Assembly (NCBI RefSeq): GCF_001748225.1
Contig: NZ_BDFE01000009.1
Span: 1 to 64,000 of the forward strand
Source of the DNA: Desulfoplanes formicivorans
GTDB taxonomy: Bacteria > Desulfobacterota > Desulfovibrionia > Desulfovibrionales > Desulfomicrobiaceae
Direction of reading: 5' to 3'
Length of the DNA stretch: 64,000 nucleotides
The notes beneath the pieces were generated by a model. The model was not told the DNA's origin, did no database searches, and saw only the letters and a list, made by a program, of their open reading frames with translations. Positions 42,666 through 52,318 of this stretch are shown piece after piece. Positions within the stretch are counted from its first letter, which is position 1. Every line of letters starts with the position of its first letter. The position numbers and the translations under genes are program-made.

Positions 42666-44114
42666 CTAGAACTGTTCGCTCATTCCGACCAGTTCCTGAC
42701 TGAATGTTTTGGGCAGGGTGATGGTTACTGAGGTACGATCCGTGCTCTGCTTGAAGGAGATGTATCCCCCGATGTTTTTGACCATTCTGTAGGTGGCAGC
42801 CATGGAGTTGTCCTGTTCCTTTTCAAAGGGAAGCACACTCAATCCGGGATGTTTGAGCTCCTTGATGCTCGGGGCGATGGACACGGTGATGCCGACATGC
42901 TGGCTGGTTGCGTGGGAAGCAAAACGGATGCGCCCATGGCGGGCCTGGGGGACGATCTGGGAGATCAGGCTGATGAGGATCTGCCGGATGGTGTTTTCAT
43001 CGGACATGATGGGGGGGATGTTTGGGGTGAGGTCCATGCTGTGGTCCACCTGGTGCCTGATAAAGAGTTCCTTGAGCATGCCAATGGAAGACATGAGCAG
43101 ATCGTTAATCTGGCACGATGTGGGGGAAAAGGAAACCGGGCGGATATACTCGTCCACGTTGGCAAGAAGTTCCTCGAGTTTTTTGGCTTCGCTCAAGACG
43201 ATTTCGGCTTCCTTGATGTCCGGATACTTGTTGTGGAGTATGCGCGCAAAGCCACCCAGAGACATGAGGGGGTTGCGAAATTGGTGGGCGATTTCCGTGG
43301 ACATGGTACCCAGAAGGTTCAGTTTTTCCCGCTGTACCAGAACCTCTTCGAGAAAATGGTGCTCTGTGACATCCAAAAGCACGCCTTCGATGCGGCGGGG
43401 TGTCTGGGGGTTGTCCGGGTTGACCAGAACAATGGATTTGGCCTGGAGATGGATGAAGTATCCCTGCTTGTGCTTGAATCTGAATTCCAGGGAGAACGGA
43501 GTGGTTGACTGCCGAAAGCAGGTGGTGAAGGACCGGATGATCTCTTTGCGATCCTCTTTGGGGATGCGCTGAAAGAAAAGACCCCGTTTTTCCATGAGTT
43601 CGTGAGCGGAAAACCCAAGGATGGCCTGGCTGGTCCGGTTGATGAAATCTATGGAGAAATCCTTGCGCAGGGCAAAGATGATGATGGGCAGGTTCTGGAC
43701 AAGCTGACTGTACCGTTCTTCCACCTGTTTGATCTGTTCCTTGAGCTCCTTTTTTTCCAGACAGTTGAGGATGGTTGCCTTGAGCATGTCCATGCTCAGG
43801 ATGGGCTTGGTCACATAATCCCATGCCCCGGCCTTGAAGGCCGAGATGACGTCCGCGATGTTGTTCCTTCCGGAAACAATGATCACGGGTACATCGGGGT
43901 CCTGCTCCCTGATGGCCCTGAGCACGCTCAACCCGTTCATGCCGGGCATGGTCAGGTCCAGCAGGACCATGTCCGGGTGTTCCCTGGCAAAGGTTGCAAG
44001 ACCTTCTGCGCCGCTGGAGGCCATAAGGGGCGTGAATCCATTGTCCTCGAGCCATTCCACCAGAGTTTCCCGGATGATCTGGTCATCTTCTATGGTCAGT
44101 ACGGTATGCTCCAT
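42666..44114 (-). CDS. Receiver-PAS-histidine-kinase-like sensor with a degenerate ATPase domain
   Basis: 482 aa, soluble. Receiver domain 1-120 with D10/D11, D53 (LLDLTMPGMNG) and K103 intact; coiled linker; PAS about 130-255 (QLVQNLPIIIFALRKDFSIDF); HisKA-type helix with H277 (EIAHQFRNPLMSLGGFA). The C-terminal HATPase region is eroded: the N-box reads DENTIRQILISLISQ with no conserved Asn, and the DxGxG and GxGLG loops are absent. Probably cannot phosphorylate itself with ATP, so it may act as a phosphatase, scaffold or receiver partner of the next gene's kinase, 35 bp upstream on the same strand. Confidence 0.85.
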   Translation of the reverse strand: MEHTVLTIEDDQIIRETLVEWLEDNGFTPLMASSGAEGLATFAREHPDMVLLDLTMPGMNGLSVLRAIREQDPDVPVIIVSGRNNIADVISAFKAGAWDYVTKPILSMDMLKATILNCLEKKELKEQIKQVEERYSQLVQNLPIIIFALRKDFSIDFINRTSQAILGFSAHELMEKRGLFFQRIPKEDRKEIIRSFTTCFRQSTTPFSLEFRFKHKQGYFIHLQAKSIVLVNPDNPQTPRRIEGVLLDVTEHHFLEEVLVQREKLNLLGTMSTEIAHQFRNPLMSLGGFARILHNKYPDIKEAEIVLSEAKKLEELLANVDEYIRPVSFSPTSCQINDLLMSSIGMLKELFIRHQVDHSMDLTPNIPPIMSDENTIRQILISLISQIVPQARHGRIRFASHATSQHVGITVSIAPSIKELKHPGLSVLPFEKEQDNSMAATYRMVKNIGGYISFKQSTDRTSVTITLPKTFSQELVGMSEQF

Positions 44115-44149
44115 AATCCGTTCTCCGGTTGCCCGTTATTCCATTCCCC

Positions 44150-45553
44150 CTAGTTGGCGCAGGGGAGGATGACATAGAAATTGTTTCCCATTTGGGTTGG
44201 TTCGTATCCCACCTTGCCTCCGTGAAGCTCCACAATCTGTTTGGCGAAGAAGAGTCCATGTCCTGAGCCGGGTTCGTTTTGGGTGGCTTTGCACCTGAAA
44301 TTGGATTCAAAGAGCCAGCTGCGTTCTTCCGGAGGGATGTGGGGGCCGGTGGAAAAAACATTGGGTTTGATGGCGTCTTTGCCCGGACCGAAATAGTCGG
44401 GGAGCTTTTCCCATCCATAGGAAATGAATTTGTGGGGCCTGCCGTCGGGCCCGATGACCTCGCGTGTATATTTGGCCGCATTGGAGAACAGGTTGGCAAA
44501 GACCTGACTCAACAGCCCGATATCGGCCACCAGCATGATGTCCTCATCAGGAATGCCGCCGAGTTTCGTGTCCACGGCAATGTTTTTTTGTTCAAAATGG
44601 GGTCGGAAATGCTCAAGCTGGGGATCGATGATCTTTTTCTTGAAATTGCAGGCCTGTTTGAGCAGGACATAGCGTCCCTTTTCAAAATGACTCCGTCTGA
44701 GCAGGGTTTCCAAAAACAGGCTCGATCTGGTGTAGTGACTGTACATCTCACGATAATGGTCCATGAGTGCGTTGACACTCCTGTCCAGACCTCCCAGCGC
44801 GGTATCCAGGTGATGAATATTCGTTTTCTGGAGATTTGATTCCAGTTGCCAGGTCAGATTGCGCAACCGTTCCCTGAGTTCGTCCAGCCGTTTTTTGAGT
44901 TTGTTGAACAGGAGTTTGAAGTACATGTTGGGCACAATGACATTGTGGCCAATGTCCTGAACAAGGCTCTTGATAAAACGCAAATGTTCCTGGTTGGTAA
45001 AATTCAGAATCTTGTTGTGGGTTTGAAATCCCACCCGGTTGGCGTATTTTTCGAAAAAGAAACGTTCGTGTTCGGTCAGAGGGCGGGAGGCGGTCAGTTC
45101 GAGAATACCGATGACATCCTTGTTTTTGGGTACAAAGGGAAGCTGGGCCGTGAGCATGTGTTTGCATCGCACGGGCAGGATGAACCGGTTGCCCTGCTGC
45201 CAGGGAGTCCAGGAAAAGGCCTGGGGTTCCTTCCAGACGTCAGCAACGCAATCATCGCCGATGGTCGAGCTCTTGATGATGAATTGTCCCTTGGCGTCAA
45301 GGATGTAGAGGGATGCGTCAATACCGAATATGGCCTTGGGGGTGCAGACCGCCAGGGTGTACAAATCGTCGAGGGAGTTGAACTCCTGGGCCAGGTCGAA
45401 GAAAATGGCCAGGGTGTGGATCTGTTCCCTGGTGAAGTGATAATGCCGGTAATTGGCGATTTTTTGACGGATGCGTTCGTTAACCGTGTCCTGACGTTTT
45501 TGTGCCTGGGGATCGTTTATCTCTTTACAGAACGAAAGGCTTTGCATACGCAT
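44150..45553 (-). CDS. GAF-domain sensor histidine kinase, cytoplasmic
   Basis: 467 aa, no TM. A GAF-like sensor (about residues 45-180), a dimerisation region whose likely phospho-histidine is H203 (LVQDIGHNVIVPN, unusual in lacking the HExxxP pattern), and an HATPase domain: N-box VFANLFSNAAKYT (351-363), a divergent G1 (STGPHIPPE), F-box WLFESNFR and G2 GSGHGLFFAKQI (429-440). A second in-frame ATG (45547) fits the AAGGGG site better. Together with the receiver-PAS-kinase gene downstream it is likely to form a signalling pair. Confidence 0.85.
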   Translation of the reverse strand: MRMQSLSFCKEINDPQAQKRQDTVNERIRQKIANYRHYHFTREQIHTLAIFFDLAQEFNSLDDLYTLAVCTPKAIFGIDASLYILDAKGQFIIKSSTIGDDCVADVWKEPQAFSWTPWQQGNRFILPVRCKHMLTAQLPFVPKNKDVIGILELTASRPLTEHERFFFEKYANRVGFQTHNKILNFTNQEHLRFIKSLVQDIGHNVIVPNMYFKLLFNKLKKRLDELRERLRNLTWQLESNLQKTNIHHLDTALGGLDRSVNALMDHYREMYSHYTRSSLFLETLLRRSHFEKGRYVLLKQACNFKKKIIDPQLEHFRPHFEQKNIAVDTKLGGIPDEDIMLVADIGLLSQVFANLFSNAAKYTREVIGPDGRPHKFISYGWEKLPDYFGPGKDAIKPNVFSTGPHIPPEERSWLFESNFRCKATQNEPGSGHGLFFAKQIVELHGGKVGYEPTQMGNNFYVILPCAN

Positions 45554-45624
45554 ACCCCTTTGCCCTTGCAGGTGAGTGAATGCTCCCTGGTTATCCCAGA
45601 TTGCTGGATGTTACAATCCTTTTT

Positions 45625-45658
45625 GAGCCTTTGATGGCCACCCGATCATCAAAGGCTC
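45625..45658. repeat. 12-bp perfect inverted repeat
   Basis: GAGCCTTTGATG (45625-45636) and CATCAAAGGCTC (45647-45658) are exact complements around 10 bases. It sits between the divergent kinase and TraB genes. Just after it (45680-45722) is a degenerate TTTATCCATCC short repeat tract. It could be a regulator-binding palindrome; no T run follows. Confidence 0.55.
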
Positions 45659-45743
45659 GGGAAGCGGGCCGCCTTGCCTTTTCTTTTGTATTCTTTTTAT
45701 CCATCCATTTTATCCATCCGTGGCCGCTGAGCCATTGAATACT

Positions 45744-46922
45744 ATGCAATCCTCCTTATCACCTCTACCCAAAGCGTGTACCCATGTCCGGGCCAACGGC
45801 AAGGACATCTATCTCGTGGGAACGGCCCATGTTTCCAGGGAAAGTGTGGAAGACGTCAGCACAAGCATCAAGACGATCCGTCCGGATGCCGTTTGCGTGG
45901 AACTCTGCGAGGCCAGATACCGATCCATGACCAACCGGGACAACTGGAGGAGCATGGACATTTTCAAGGTCATCAAGGAAAAAAAGACCTTGTTCGTGCT
46001 CGCGCAGCTCATGCTTGCCTCGTTCTACCGGAAGATCAGTGAAAAGCTCGGGGTGCAGCCTGGTGCGGAAATGATGGAAGGAGTCCGGCAGGCTGGTCTT
46101 GTGGGGGCTGATCTGGTGTGTGCCGATCGCAATGTGGAGATTACCCTCAAACGGGTCTGGGGCTATCTTGGTTTTTTCAGCAAGGTGAAGATGCTTTGGC
46201 AGCTTGTGGCCGGCATTTTTGTCAGCGAAGACATTGATGAAACAACCATTGAAGAGATCAAGCAGCAGGACCAGATGGAAGGGCTGATGGCCTCCCTTGC
46301 GTCGTCCCTGCCCGAGGTCAAGAAGCGGCTCATTGACGAACGGGATGTCTACCTGAGTCAGAAAATCCGTTCGGCCCCCGGGGATACCGTGGTTGCCGTT
46401 GTGGGCGCCGGGCATGTTCCGGGCATTCTCGAACATATCCATGAGGAGCACGACCTTGCTCCCCTGGAGGAGCTCCCCCCCCAGGGACACGCCAAAACGA
46501 TCATCAAGTGGGTCATTCCCGCGCTCATTCTCCTTGTTTTGATTCTGGGGTTTTTCAAGGGAGGTGCCGAGCATTCCATGCAGTCGGTGTATATCTGGTT
46601 TCTGGTGAACGGAACCCTGTCGGCTGCAGGGACCGCCCTGGCCCTGGCCAATCCGTTGACCATTCTGGCCACGTTTCTTGCCGCGCCCCTGACAAGCATG
46701 AATCCCCTCATTGCCGCGGGCTGGGTGGCCGGGCTGGTACAGGCCTGGGTCAAGAAACCCACGGTGGCCGATCTGGAGGACATTCCCCGGGCCATTGGTT
46801 CGGTCAAGGGGTTCTGGAAGAATCCGGTCTGCCGGATTCTTCTGGTGGTTGTTCTGGCCAATGTGGGCAGTTCTCTGGGCACGTTCATCGCCGGCAGCTG
46901 GATCACGGCAAGGATTTTTTAA
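45744..46922 (+). CDS. TraB/TIKI-family membrane protein
   Basis: About 392 aa (ATG at 45744; a GTG at 45720 is an alternative). N-terminal TraB domain with GTAHVSRES (GxxH motif), the acidic VCVELCEARY, LIDERDVYLSQKI and GAGHVPGI; then four to five TMs in the last 150 residues (IIKWVIPALILLVLILGFF onward). Named after the enterococcal pheromone-shutdown protein; eukaryotic TIKI relatives are metalloproteases with the GxxH/ERD residues, so a membrane protease is possible. Role here unknown. Confidence 0.85.
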   Translation: MQSSLSPLPKACTHVRANGKDIYLVGTAHVSRESVEDVSTSIKTIRPDAVCVELCEARYRSMTNRDNWRSMDIFKVIKEKKTLFVLAQLMLASFYRKISEKLGVQPGAEMMEGVRQAGLVGADLVCADRNVEITLKRVWGYLGFFSKVKMLWQLVAGIFVSEDIDETTIEEIKQQDQMEGLMASLASSLPEVKKRLIDERDVYLSQKIRSAPGDTVVAVVGAGHVPGILEHIHEEHDLAPLEELPPQGHAKTIIKWVIPALILLVLILGFFKGGAEHSMQSVYIWFLVNGTLSAAGTALALANPLTILATFLAAPLTSMNPLIAAGWVAGLVQAWVKKPTVADLEDIPRAIGSVKGFWKNPVCRILLVVVLANVGSSLGTFIAGSWITARIF

Positions 46923-46941
46923 TCTGTTGACAAAAAAATCC

Positions 46942-46968
46942 TTGACCGGTGTCACTGATTTCTATAAA
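46942..46968 (+). promoter_or_regulatory. Probable promoter of tRNA-His
   Basis: TTGACC (46942-46947) and TATAAA (46963-46968) are separated by 15 bp and end 18 bp before the tRNA. Spacing is shorter than the ideal 17; an upstream TTGACA at 46927 is too distant to be the -35 element. Confidence 0.5.
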
Positions 46969-46985
46969 CACGCATTTCTTCAGAC

Positions 46986-47062
46986 GGTGGATGTAGCTCA
47001 GTTGGTAGAGCTCCTGGTTGTGGCCCAGGTGGCCGCGTGTTCAAGTCACGTCATCCACCCCA
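46986..47062 (+). tRNA. tRNA-His (GTG)
   Basis: Acceptor GTGGATG (46987-46993) pairs with CATCCAC (47052-47058); the histidine-specific extra G at 46986 faces discriminator C at 47059. Anticodon GTG at 47020-47022 in the loop TTGTGGC, stem CCTGG/CCAGG. GTTCAAGTC T-loop and an encoded CCA (47060-47062) are present. Confidence 0.96.
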
Positions 47063-47068
47063 CAAACA

Positions 47069-47101
47069 AAAGACCTGTACGTACACGTGCAGGTCTTTTT
47101 T
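47069..47101 (+). terminator. Intrinsic terminator of tRNA-His
   Basis: AAAGACCTGTACGT pairs with ACGTGCAGGTCTTT (14 bp, one G-T) and runs into T residues up to 47101. It lies seven bases after the tRNA. Confidence 0.9.
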
Positions 47102-47381
47102 GTTGCCCGGGATCAAGGTTTCCCGGGAGGAATCCGCACAACCAGTCCGTTCATGTGCTGTGGGCTTCGGGTTGTTGCGTTGCAGGTAAAACCGCCGGTT
47201 ATCGTGTGTGAATTCGGGAGCTGACGATCGGGCGTCCTCTGTCGGCCCGGCCTGCAGCGATGGCAGGCCCATCATGGACAGGTCTATTTAACAAATGACT
47301 TTTAACTGATTTTGGAGTAGAGAATTGACCTTTGGAAACGCTTTCAAGACTCCTGATTTCAACCAGATCAAGGCCGTTCTC
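47102..47381. other. Leader region of murA, no gene recognised
   Basis: About 280 bp between the tRNA-His terminator and murA. A small GC hairpin (GGCCTGC/GCAGGCC near 47252-47272) is the only structure seen. The murA frame is open upstream to 47325 but those residues are not conserved. Confidence 0.35.
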
Positions 47382-48635
47382 ATGGACCAACTCGTTATAG
47401 AAGGAGGTTACCCCCTGTTTGGAGAGGTAACCATCAGCGGGGCCAAAAATGCAGCCCTGCCCATTTGTATCGCTTCCATTCTGTGTGATGGCGAGGTGCA
47501 GCTCACCAAGATTCCGCGACTGCGTGATATTGCAACAACCATCAAGCTCCTTTCCCTGTTGGGATGCTCTCTCAGGCAGGAAGAAAATCGTGTCTGGGTG
47601 AGGGCGGACAACCTGGTCCCCGATGCCCCGTATGATCTGGTGCGGACCATGCGTGCGTCCGTGCTGTGTCTGGGTCCCTTGCTCAGCAGACTCGGGCAGG
47701 CTAGGGTTGCTTTGCCCGGAGGATGCGCCATTGGCGCCCGTCCTGTTGATCTTCATCTCAAGGCCCTGGAAAAAATGGGGGCCCGGTTCGAACTTGAAGG
47801 GGGCGATATTACCGGCTATTGTAACCGGTTGCATGGTGCACGCATCCATTTTGACTTCCCCACGGTGGGAGGGACCGAAAATCTGCTCATGGCCGCCACC
47901 CTGGCCTCGGGCGAAACGGTTCTGGAAAACGCGGCCAAAGAACCGGAAGTGGTTGATCTGGCGCATTTTCTGATCGACTGTGGTGCGAGGATCGAAGGCC
48001 ACGGGACCAGTGTCATCAGGATTCAGGGGGTCGACCGTCTTGAGGGCTGTTCCTATGAGGTCATGTCCGATCGCATTGAAGCAGGCACCTACATGGTTGC
48101 CGCCGGCATCACCGGGGGCGAGCTTTCCCTGGCAGCGTGTCCTTTTGCCGAACTCGAACCCGTTGTGGCCAAGCTGCGGGAAATGGGGATGCACATCCAG
48201 GAGGTCGGGGACAGGGTGGTTGTCAAGAGTAACGGCGTCTTGGAGTGTGTGGATGTGGAAACCATGCCCCATCCGGGGTTTCCCACGGATATGCAGGCGC
48301 AGCTCATGGCCCTTATGTGTCTTGCCCAGGGATCGGGCGTGATCACGGAAAATATTTTCGAGAACCGGTTCATGCATGTCCTCGAGCTGGTCAGGCTGGG
48401 GGCGGATATCAAGCTCTCGGGGAAGACCGCCCATATCCGCGGGGTGAAACGCCTCAACGGGGCTCCTGTCATGGCCTCGGATTTGAGGGCCAGCGCTTCC
48501 CTTGTGCTTGCCGGACTTGCAGCCAAAGGCACGACCACGGTCCGCCGGATCTATCATCTTGATCGTGGTTACGAGACCATGGATGTCAAGCTTGCCAGGG
48601 TCGGTGCCCATATCAGACGCGAACAGCAACCGTAG
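47382..48635 (+). CDS. murA: UDP-N-acetylglucosamine 1-carboxyvinyltransferase MurA
   Basis: 417 aa, first committed step of peptidoglycan synthesis (enolpyruvyl transfer from PEP). Start at 47382 places the reactive cysteine at residue 115 ([11 protein letters not shown]), the same number as in E. coli, so the protein should be fosfomycin-sensitive. GAKNAAL near residue 20, [21 protein letters not shown] and the C-terminal HLDRGYE are all present. No sign of a second murA copy nearby. Confidence 0.97.
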   Translation: MDQLVIEGGYPLFGEVTISGAKNAALPICIASILCDGEVQLTKIPRLRDIATTIKLLSLLGCSLRQEENRVWVRADNLVPDAPYDLVRTMRASVLCLGPLLSRLGQARVALPGGCAIGARPVDLHLKALEKMGARFELEGGDITGYCNRLHGARIHFDFPTVGGTENLLMAATLASGETVLENAAKEPEVVDLAHFLIDCGARIEGHGTSVIRIQGVDRLEGCSYEVMSDRIEAGTYMVAAGITGGELSLAACPFAELEPVVAKLREMGMHIQEVGDRVVVKSNGVLECVDVETMPHPGFPTDMQAQLMALMCLAQGSGVITENIFENRFMHVLELVRLGADIKLSGKTAHIRGVKRLNGAPVMASDLRASASLVLAGLAAKGTTTVRRIYHLDRGYETMDVKLARVGAHIRREQQP

Positions 48636-48710
48636 TTTTCGGCATGTTCCCTACGATGCCGTGATTTGTCAGTCTATTTCATTCACAACCCCAATCATGG
48701 AGGAAAAAAG

Positions 48711-49454
48711 ATGCAAAGGATTGCCATTGTCTTGCTCGCCGGGCTCATGCTCTGCTGCCTGGCCGGAAACGCTGCGGCCAAGAAACTTGTGGTCGCCTGT
48801 GACACTGCGTTCATGCCCTTTGAGTACAAGGATACCAAGACCGGGAAGTACGTGGGCTTTGACATTGATCTCTGGGATGCCGTGGCCAAGGACCTCGGCC
48901 TGGAATACGAACTGCAGCCCATGGCCTTTAACGGGATTGTTCCCGCCCTGCAGACCGGAAATGTGGATGTGGGCATTGCCGGCATGACCATCAAGTCCCA
49001 GCGCATGGAAGTCATTGACTTTGCCTATCCGTATTATCAGTCCGGACTGCGCCTTTTGGTCAGAAGCGACAACACGGACATCAAGAGCGTGGAAGATCTG
49101 AAGGACAAGGTTGTTGCCACCAAGATCGGCACCAGCAGTGTGGATTTTGTCAAACCCTATACCACCAAGCCCATCCGCAAGTTCCAGGATCAGGATGCCG
49201 CATTCATGGAACTTCGAAGCGGTGGTGCTGATGCGGTCATCTTCGACAAGCCTGTTGTGGAATACTATGCCAAGGATGCCGGCAAGGATGCGGTCAAGGT
49301 TGTTGGCCCCGTGTACGCCGGTCAGTATTACGGCATCGGGTTCCCCCAGGGCTCTCCCCTTCGCAAGAAGGTTAGCATTTCCATCCTCAAGCTGATGGAA
49401 TCGGGTGAGTATGCCAAGATCTACAAGAAGTGGTTTGGCGTTGATCCTCTCTAA
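48711..49454 (+). CDS. glnH: Polar amino-acid ABC transporter binding protein (GlnH-like)
   Basis: 247 aa. Start at 48711 after GGAGGAAAAAAG, beginning a Sec signal peptide that ends in AAA before KKLVVACDT. SBP_bac_3 fold: FMPFEYKDTKTGKYVGFDID, IVPALQTGNVDVGIAGMTI, GTSSVDFVKPY. First gene of a glnHPQ-type importer. The symbol reflects the family; glutamine versus another polar amino acid is not settled. Confidence 0.92.
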   Translation: MQRIAIVLLAGLMLCCLAGNAAAKKLVVACDTAFMPFEYKDTKTGKYVGFDIDLWDAVAKDLGLEYELQPMAFNGIVPALQTGNVDVGIAGMTIKSQRMEVIDFAYPYYQSGLRLLVRSDNTDIKSVEDLKDKVVATKIGTSSVDFVKPYTTKPIRKFQDQDAAFMELRSGGADAVIFDKPVVEYYAKDAGKDAVKVVGPVYAGQYYGIGFPQGSPLRKKVSISILKLMESGEYAKIYKKWFGVDPL

Positions 49455-49467
49455 ACCATGGTTTTTT

Positions 49468-49507
49468 CTGGTGCGGCAAACAGGTTTGCCGCACCAGCAT
49501 TTTTTTT
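49468..49507 (+). terminator. Terminator/attenuator between the binding protein and permease genes
   Basis: CTGGTGCGGCAAAC (49468-49481) and GTTTGCCGCACCAG (49484-49497) are a perfect 14-bp stem followed by eight T (49500-49507). It closes the binding-protein message while some read-through feeds glnPQ, the same logic as behind livK. Confidence 0.93.
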
Positions 49508-49634
49508 CGCAGACAGGACCAGGCCCGGAGCCCGGCAGGGCATGATGACTTTCTGAAGCATATTTTCAGAACGTACACGGGCCCTTGTCTTGTGTGTTTT
49601 TGATGTCAAATGCCAAGCAGTTTCAAGGATCGTT

Positions 49635-50306
49635 ATGGGTAATTTTCAATTCAAGTTCGAAGCAATCTGGGAAGCCATCCCCATTCTTCTTCAAGGGGTC
49701 GAGTTGACCATTCTCATCGCTCTGGTGGGGCTTTTTGCAGGCTTCATCCTGGGAGCCATAACCGGGCTGTGCAGAATTTCGCAAAACTGGTTCCTGCACA
49801 AGCTGGCTGGCGCGTATATTGAAACCATTCGCGGGACTCCGCTCATTGTTCAGGTCATGTTTTTGTATTTCGGGCTGCCCCTGGCCCTTGGGATGCGTAT
49901 CCCTCCCCTGACAGCGGGTATTGTGGCCATTGCCGTGAACGCGGGGGCCTATATCGCGGAAATCGTTCGCGGTGCCGTCCAGTCCATCAGTCTGGGCCAG
50001 TATGAAGCCGGGCGGTCCATCGGGCTCACCCGGGGGCAGACCATGGCCTTTGTCATCTGGCCCCAGGCCTTCAAGCGCATGATTCCTCCCCTGGGCAACC
50101 AGTTCATCATCAGTCTCAAGGATACGTCTCTGCTCGTGGTCATTGGCGTGGGCGAACTGACCCGCAGCGGTCAGGAGATCATTGCCACCAATTTCAGGTC
50201 CTTTGAGATCTGGCTCACCGTGGCCGTCATGTATCTTGTTCTGACCATGACCATCTCCAAGATTCTTTCCATTGTGGAGCACAGGCTGGTTTTTGCCAGA
50301 AGATAG
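49635..50306 (+). CDS. glnP: Polar amino-acid ABC transporter permease (GlnP-like)
   Basis: 223 aa His/Glu/Gln/Arg/opine-type permease with five to six TMs. Signature YIETIRGTPLIVQVMFLYFG (about residues 63-82) and the EAA loop SLGQYEAGRSIGLTRGQTM are diagnostic. Start at 49635 (MGNFQFKFEAIWEAIP). Forms the channel as a homodimer or with another permease; only one permease gene is present here. Confidence 0.93.
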   Translation: MGNFQFKFEAIWEAIPILLQGVELTILIALVGLFAGFILGAITGLCRISQNWFLHKLAGAYIETIRGTPLIVQVMFLYFGLPLALGMRIPPLTAGIVAIAVNAGAYIAEIVRGAVQSISLGQYEAGRSIGLTRGQTMAFVIWPQAFKRMIPPLGNQFIISLKDTSLLVVIGVGELTRSGQEIIATNFRSFEIWLTVAVMYLVLTMTISKILSIVEHRLVFARR

Positions 50307-50431
50307 CTTGCCGCGTATGCGCTTGGCCCGGGACGCTGCCCTCCGGCAGAACCTGTCCGGCCGACGCATGCGGAGACCCTTGCAACAAGACGCCTGTCAA
50401 TATGACGGGCGGGCAACCCAAGTAGGATGTT

Positions 50432-51160
50432 ATGGTACGGATTGAAAATCTCATCAAACGATTTGGCGAACTGGAGGTGCTTCACGGTGTTGATCTCCAT
50501 GTCAAGGCTGGCGAAGTGGTGGTCATCATCGGGCCGAGCGGTTCCGGCAAGAGCACGCTGCTTCGGTGCGTGAATCGTCTTGAAGATATCACGGACGGCC
50601 GGGTCATTGTGGACGGACATGATCTGGCGGACAAGAACACCAATATGAATCTGGTGCGGGCCGAGGCTGGCATGGTCTTTCAGCAGTTCAATCTGTTCCC
50701 GCACATGACCGTGCTCAAAAACGTGACCCTGGGACCGATCAAGGTCCGCAAGATGGGCCGGGCCGAGGCCAGGACCCTGGGGACCAAGCTTCTTGCCAAG
50801 GTCGGTCTCGGGGACAAGGCCGATGTCTATCCCGATCAGTTGAGTGGAGGTCAGAAACAGCGGGTGGCCATTGCCCGTTCATTGGCCATGAATCCCAAGC
50901 TGATCCTGTTTGACGAACCAACAAGCGCCCTGGACCCGGAACTCGTGGGCGAGGTCTTGGACGTCATGAAGGATTTGGCCAAGGAAGGGATGACCATGAT
51001 CGTGGTCACCCATGAGATGAATTTTGCCAAGGATGTGGCCGATCGGGTCATTTTCATGGATGACGGTCGGGTAGTGGAAGAAAATGATCCTGAACAATTT
51101 TTTGCCAATCCCCAGAACGAACGCACCCGGGAGTTTTTGGGCAAGGTCGAGGATCACTAG
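50432..51160 (+). CDS. glnQ: Polar amino-acid ABC transporter ATPase (GlnQ-like)
   Basis: 242 aa. Walker [11 protein letters not shown]-loop [17 protein letters not shown], signature [15 protein letters not shown], Walker [15 protein letters not shown] and H-loop VVTHEMNFA are all standard. Third gene of the glnHPQ unit, 125 bp after glnP. Confidence 0.95.
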   Translation: MVRIENLIKRFGELEVLHGVDLHVKAGEVVVIIGPSGSGKSTLLRCVNRLEDITDGRVIVDGHDLADKNTNMNLVRAEAGMVFQQFNLFPHMTVLKNVTLGPIKVRKMGRAEARTLGTKLLAKVGLGDKADVYPDQLSGGQKQRVAIARSLAMNPKLILFDEPTSALDPELVGEVLDVMKDLAKEGMTMIVVTHEMNFAKDVADRVIFMDDGRVVEENDPEQFFANPQNERTREFLGKVEDH

Positions 51161-51249
51161 CGGGTAGACGGGTGGCGGGGCATGTTGGCCGCTTCCCGTC
51201 CCCCTTGAGTCTACACCCCTTCCTTTTTCCTGCACCCCTTCCCGTTTCC

Positions 51250-52143
51250 ATGGAGAATGCTGTTTCCATGACCCTTCCCCTGTCCCTCCCCATGCTGGCC
51301 CTGATCGGGCGGGTAGTCACCTTGGGTGTGGAGCGGATCGTGGTCAAGAAGATGGGCTCACGAGCCGATTCCTCCTGTTCCACGTTCCTGTTCTTTTTTG
51401 TCGGCGCCCTGTTCCTGCTACCCTTTGTCCTGTTTGAACGATTCGGGGAATGGGATTTCCTGTCCCGGGCCTTTGTCAGCGGCCTGTTCTATTCCGTGGC
51501 CTTTGTCTGTTATATCCGGTCCCTTTCCCTGGAAGAGGCTTCACTGGTCAGTCCGCTTTACAATTTCAATATCGTTTTTCTGGCCGTCATCGCGTTCATC
51601 TTTCTGGGCGAACCGCTGACCCTGTACAAGTGGTTGGGGCTCGCGCTGCTTTTGTACGGGGCCTCCCATCTGAATCGCAACGGTCTTGCCCATACCACGT
51701 TTGTCCAGTCCATGCGCGGATTGCTGCACAATACAGGTTGTCGCTTCATGATGGCTGCTTCCCTGCTCATTGCCGTGGGCCGGGTCATCGACAAAAGCAA
51801 TATGCAGACAACCCCTCCCCTTGTATACTGCTTCTTTCTCTACCTGATCATTGCCGGTTATGTGCTGGTCTATGTACTCATGAGAAAACGGTTCACGGGT
51901 ATCGTCCGCATCATGCAGGAACAGCCCTGGACCGCTCTGGCCAGCGGAGCCATCAATGCCTATTCCTATCTTTTTCTGCTCGTGGCCATCACCTCCATTG
52001 ACGTGAGCGTTGCCGAACCCGTGTCCATGCTCGGCATGATCGTCACCCTGTTTCTCTCCAAATGGTTTTTGCAAGAAGATGTGAGTAAACGCTGGTTTGC
52101 GGTTCTGGTCATGCTGTCCGGGGCATGGGTCATGTTCGTGTAG
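51250..52143 (+). CDS. EamA/DMT-family transporter
   Basis: About 297 aa (start 51250 or 51268) with ten TMs in two EamA halves: the C-terminal end of each half carries the typical motif (VSPLYNFNIVFLAVIAFIFLGE; VAEPVSMLGMIVTLFLSKWF). Drug/metabolite exporters of this family move amino acids, polyamines, nucleotides or drugs; the substrate is unknown. It lies about 90 bp after glnQ on the same strand. Confidence 0.85.
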   Translation: MENAVSMTLPLSLPMLALIGRVVTLGVERIVVKKMGSRADSSCSTFLFFFVGALFLLPFVLFERFGEWDFLSRAFVSGLFYSVAFVCYIRSLSLEEASLVSPLYNFNIVFLAVIAFIFLGEPLTLYKWLGLALLLYGASHLNRNGLAHTTFVQSMRGLLHNTGCRFMMAASLLIAVGRVIDKSNMQTTPPLVYCFFLYLIIAGYVLVYVLMRKRFTGIVRIMQEQPWTALASGAINAYSYLFLLVAITSIDVSVAEPVSMLGMIVTLFLSKWFLQEDVSKRWFAVLVMLSGAWVMFV

Positions 52144-52318
52144 CCTGCGACATGAATCATGCCTGTTGGGTTGCCCCTTTGCACGGCGTTTGATGCATGG
52201 TAGGAACAGAGTGACTCGAGGTTCACCAACAAGGTGGACAAGAGTTGCAAAAAGCTGTTCATTGGTACTGCCATGTGATCTGCATGGGAATGAAACGACC
52301 TTGAACCAGGGGGTGATC

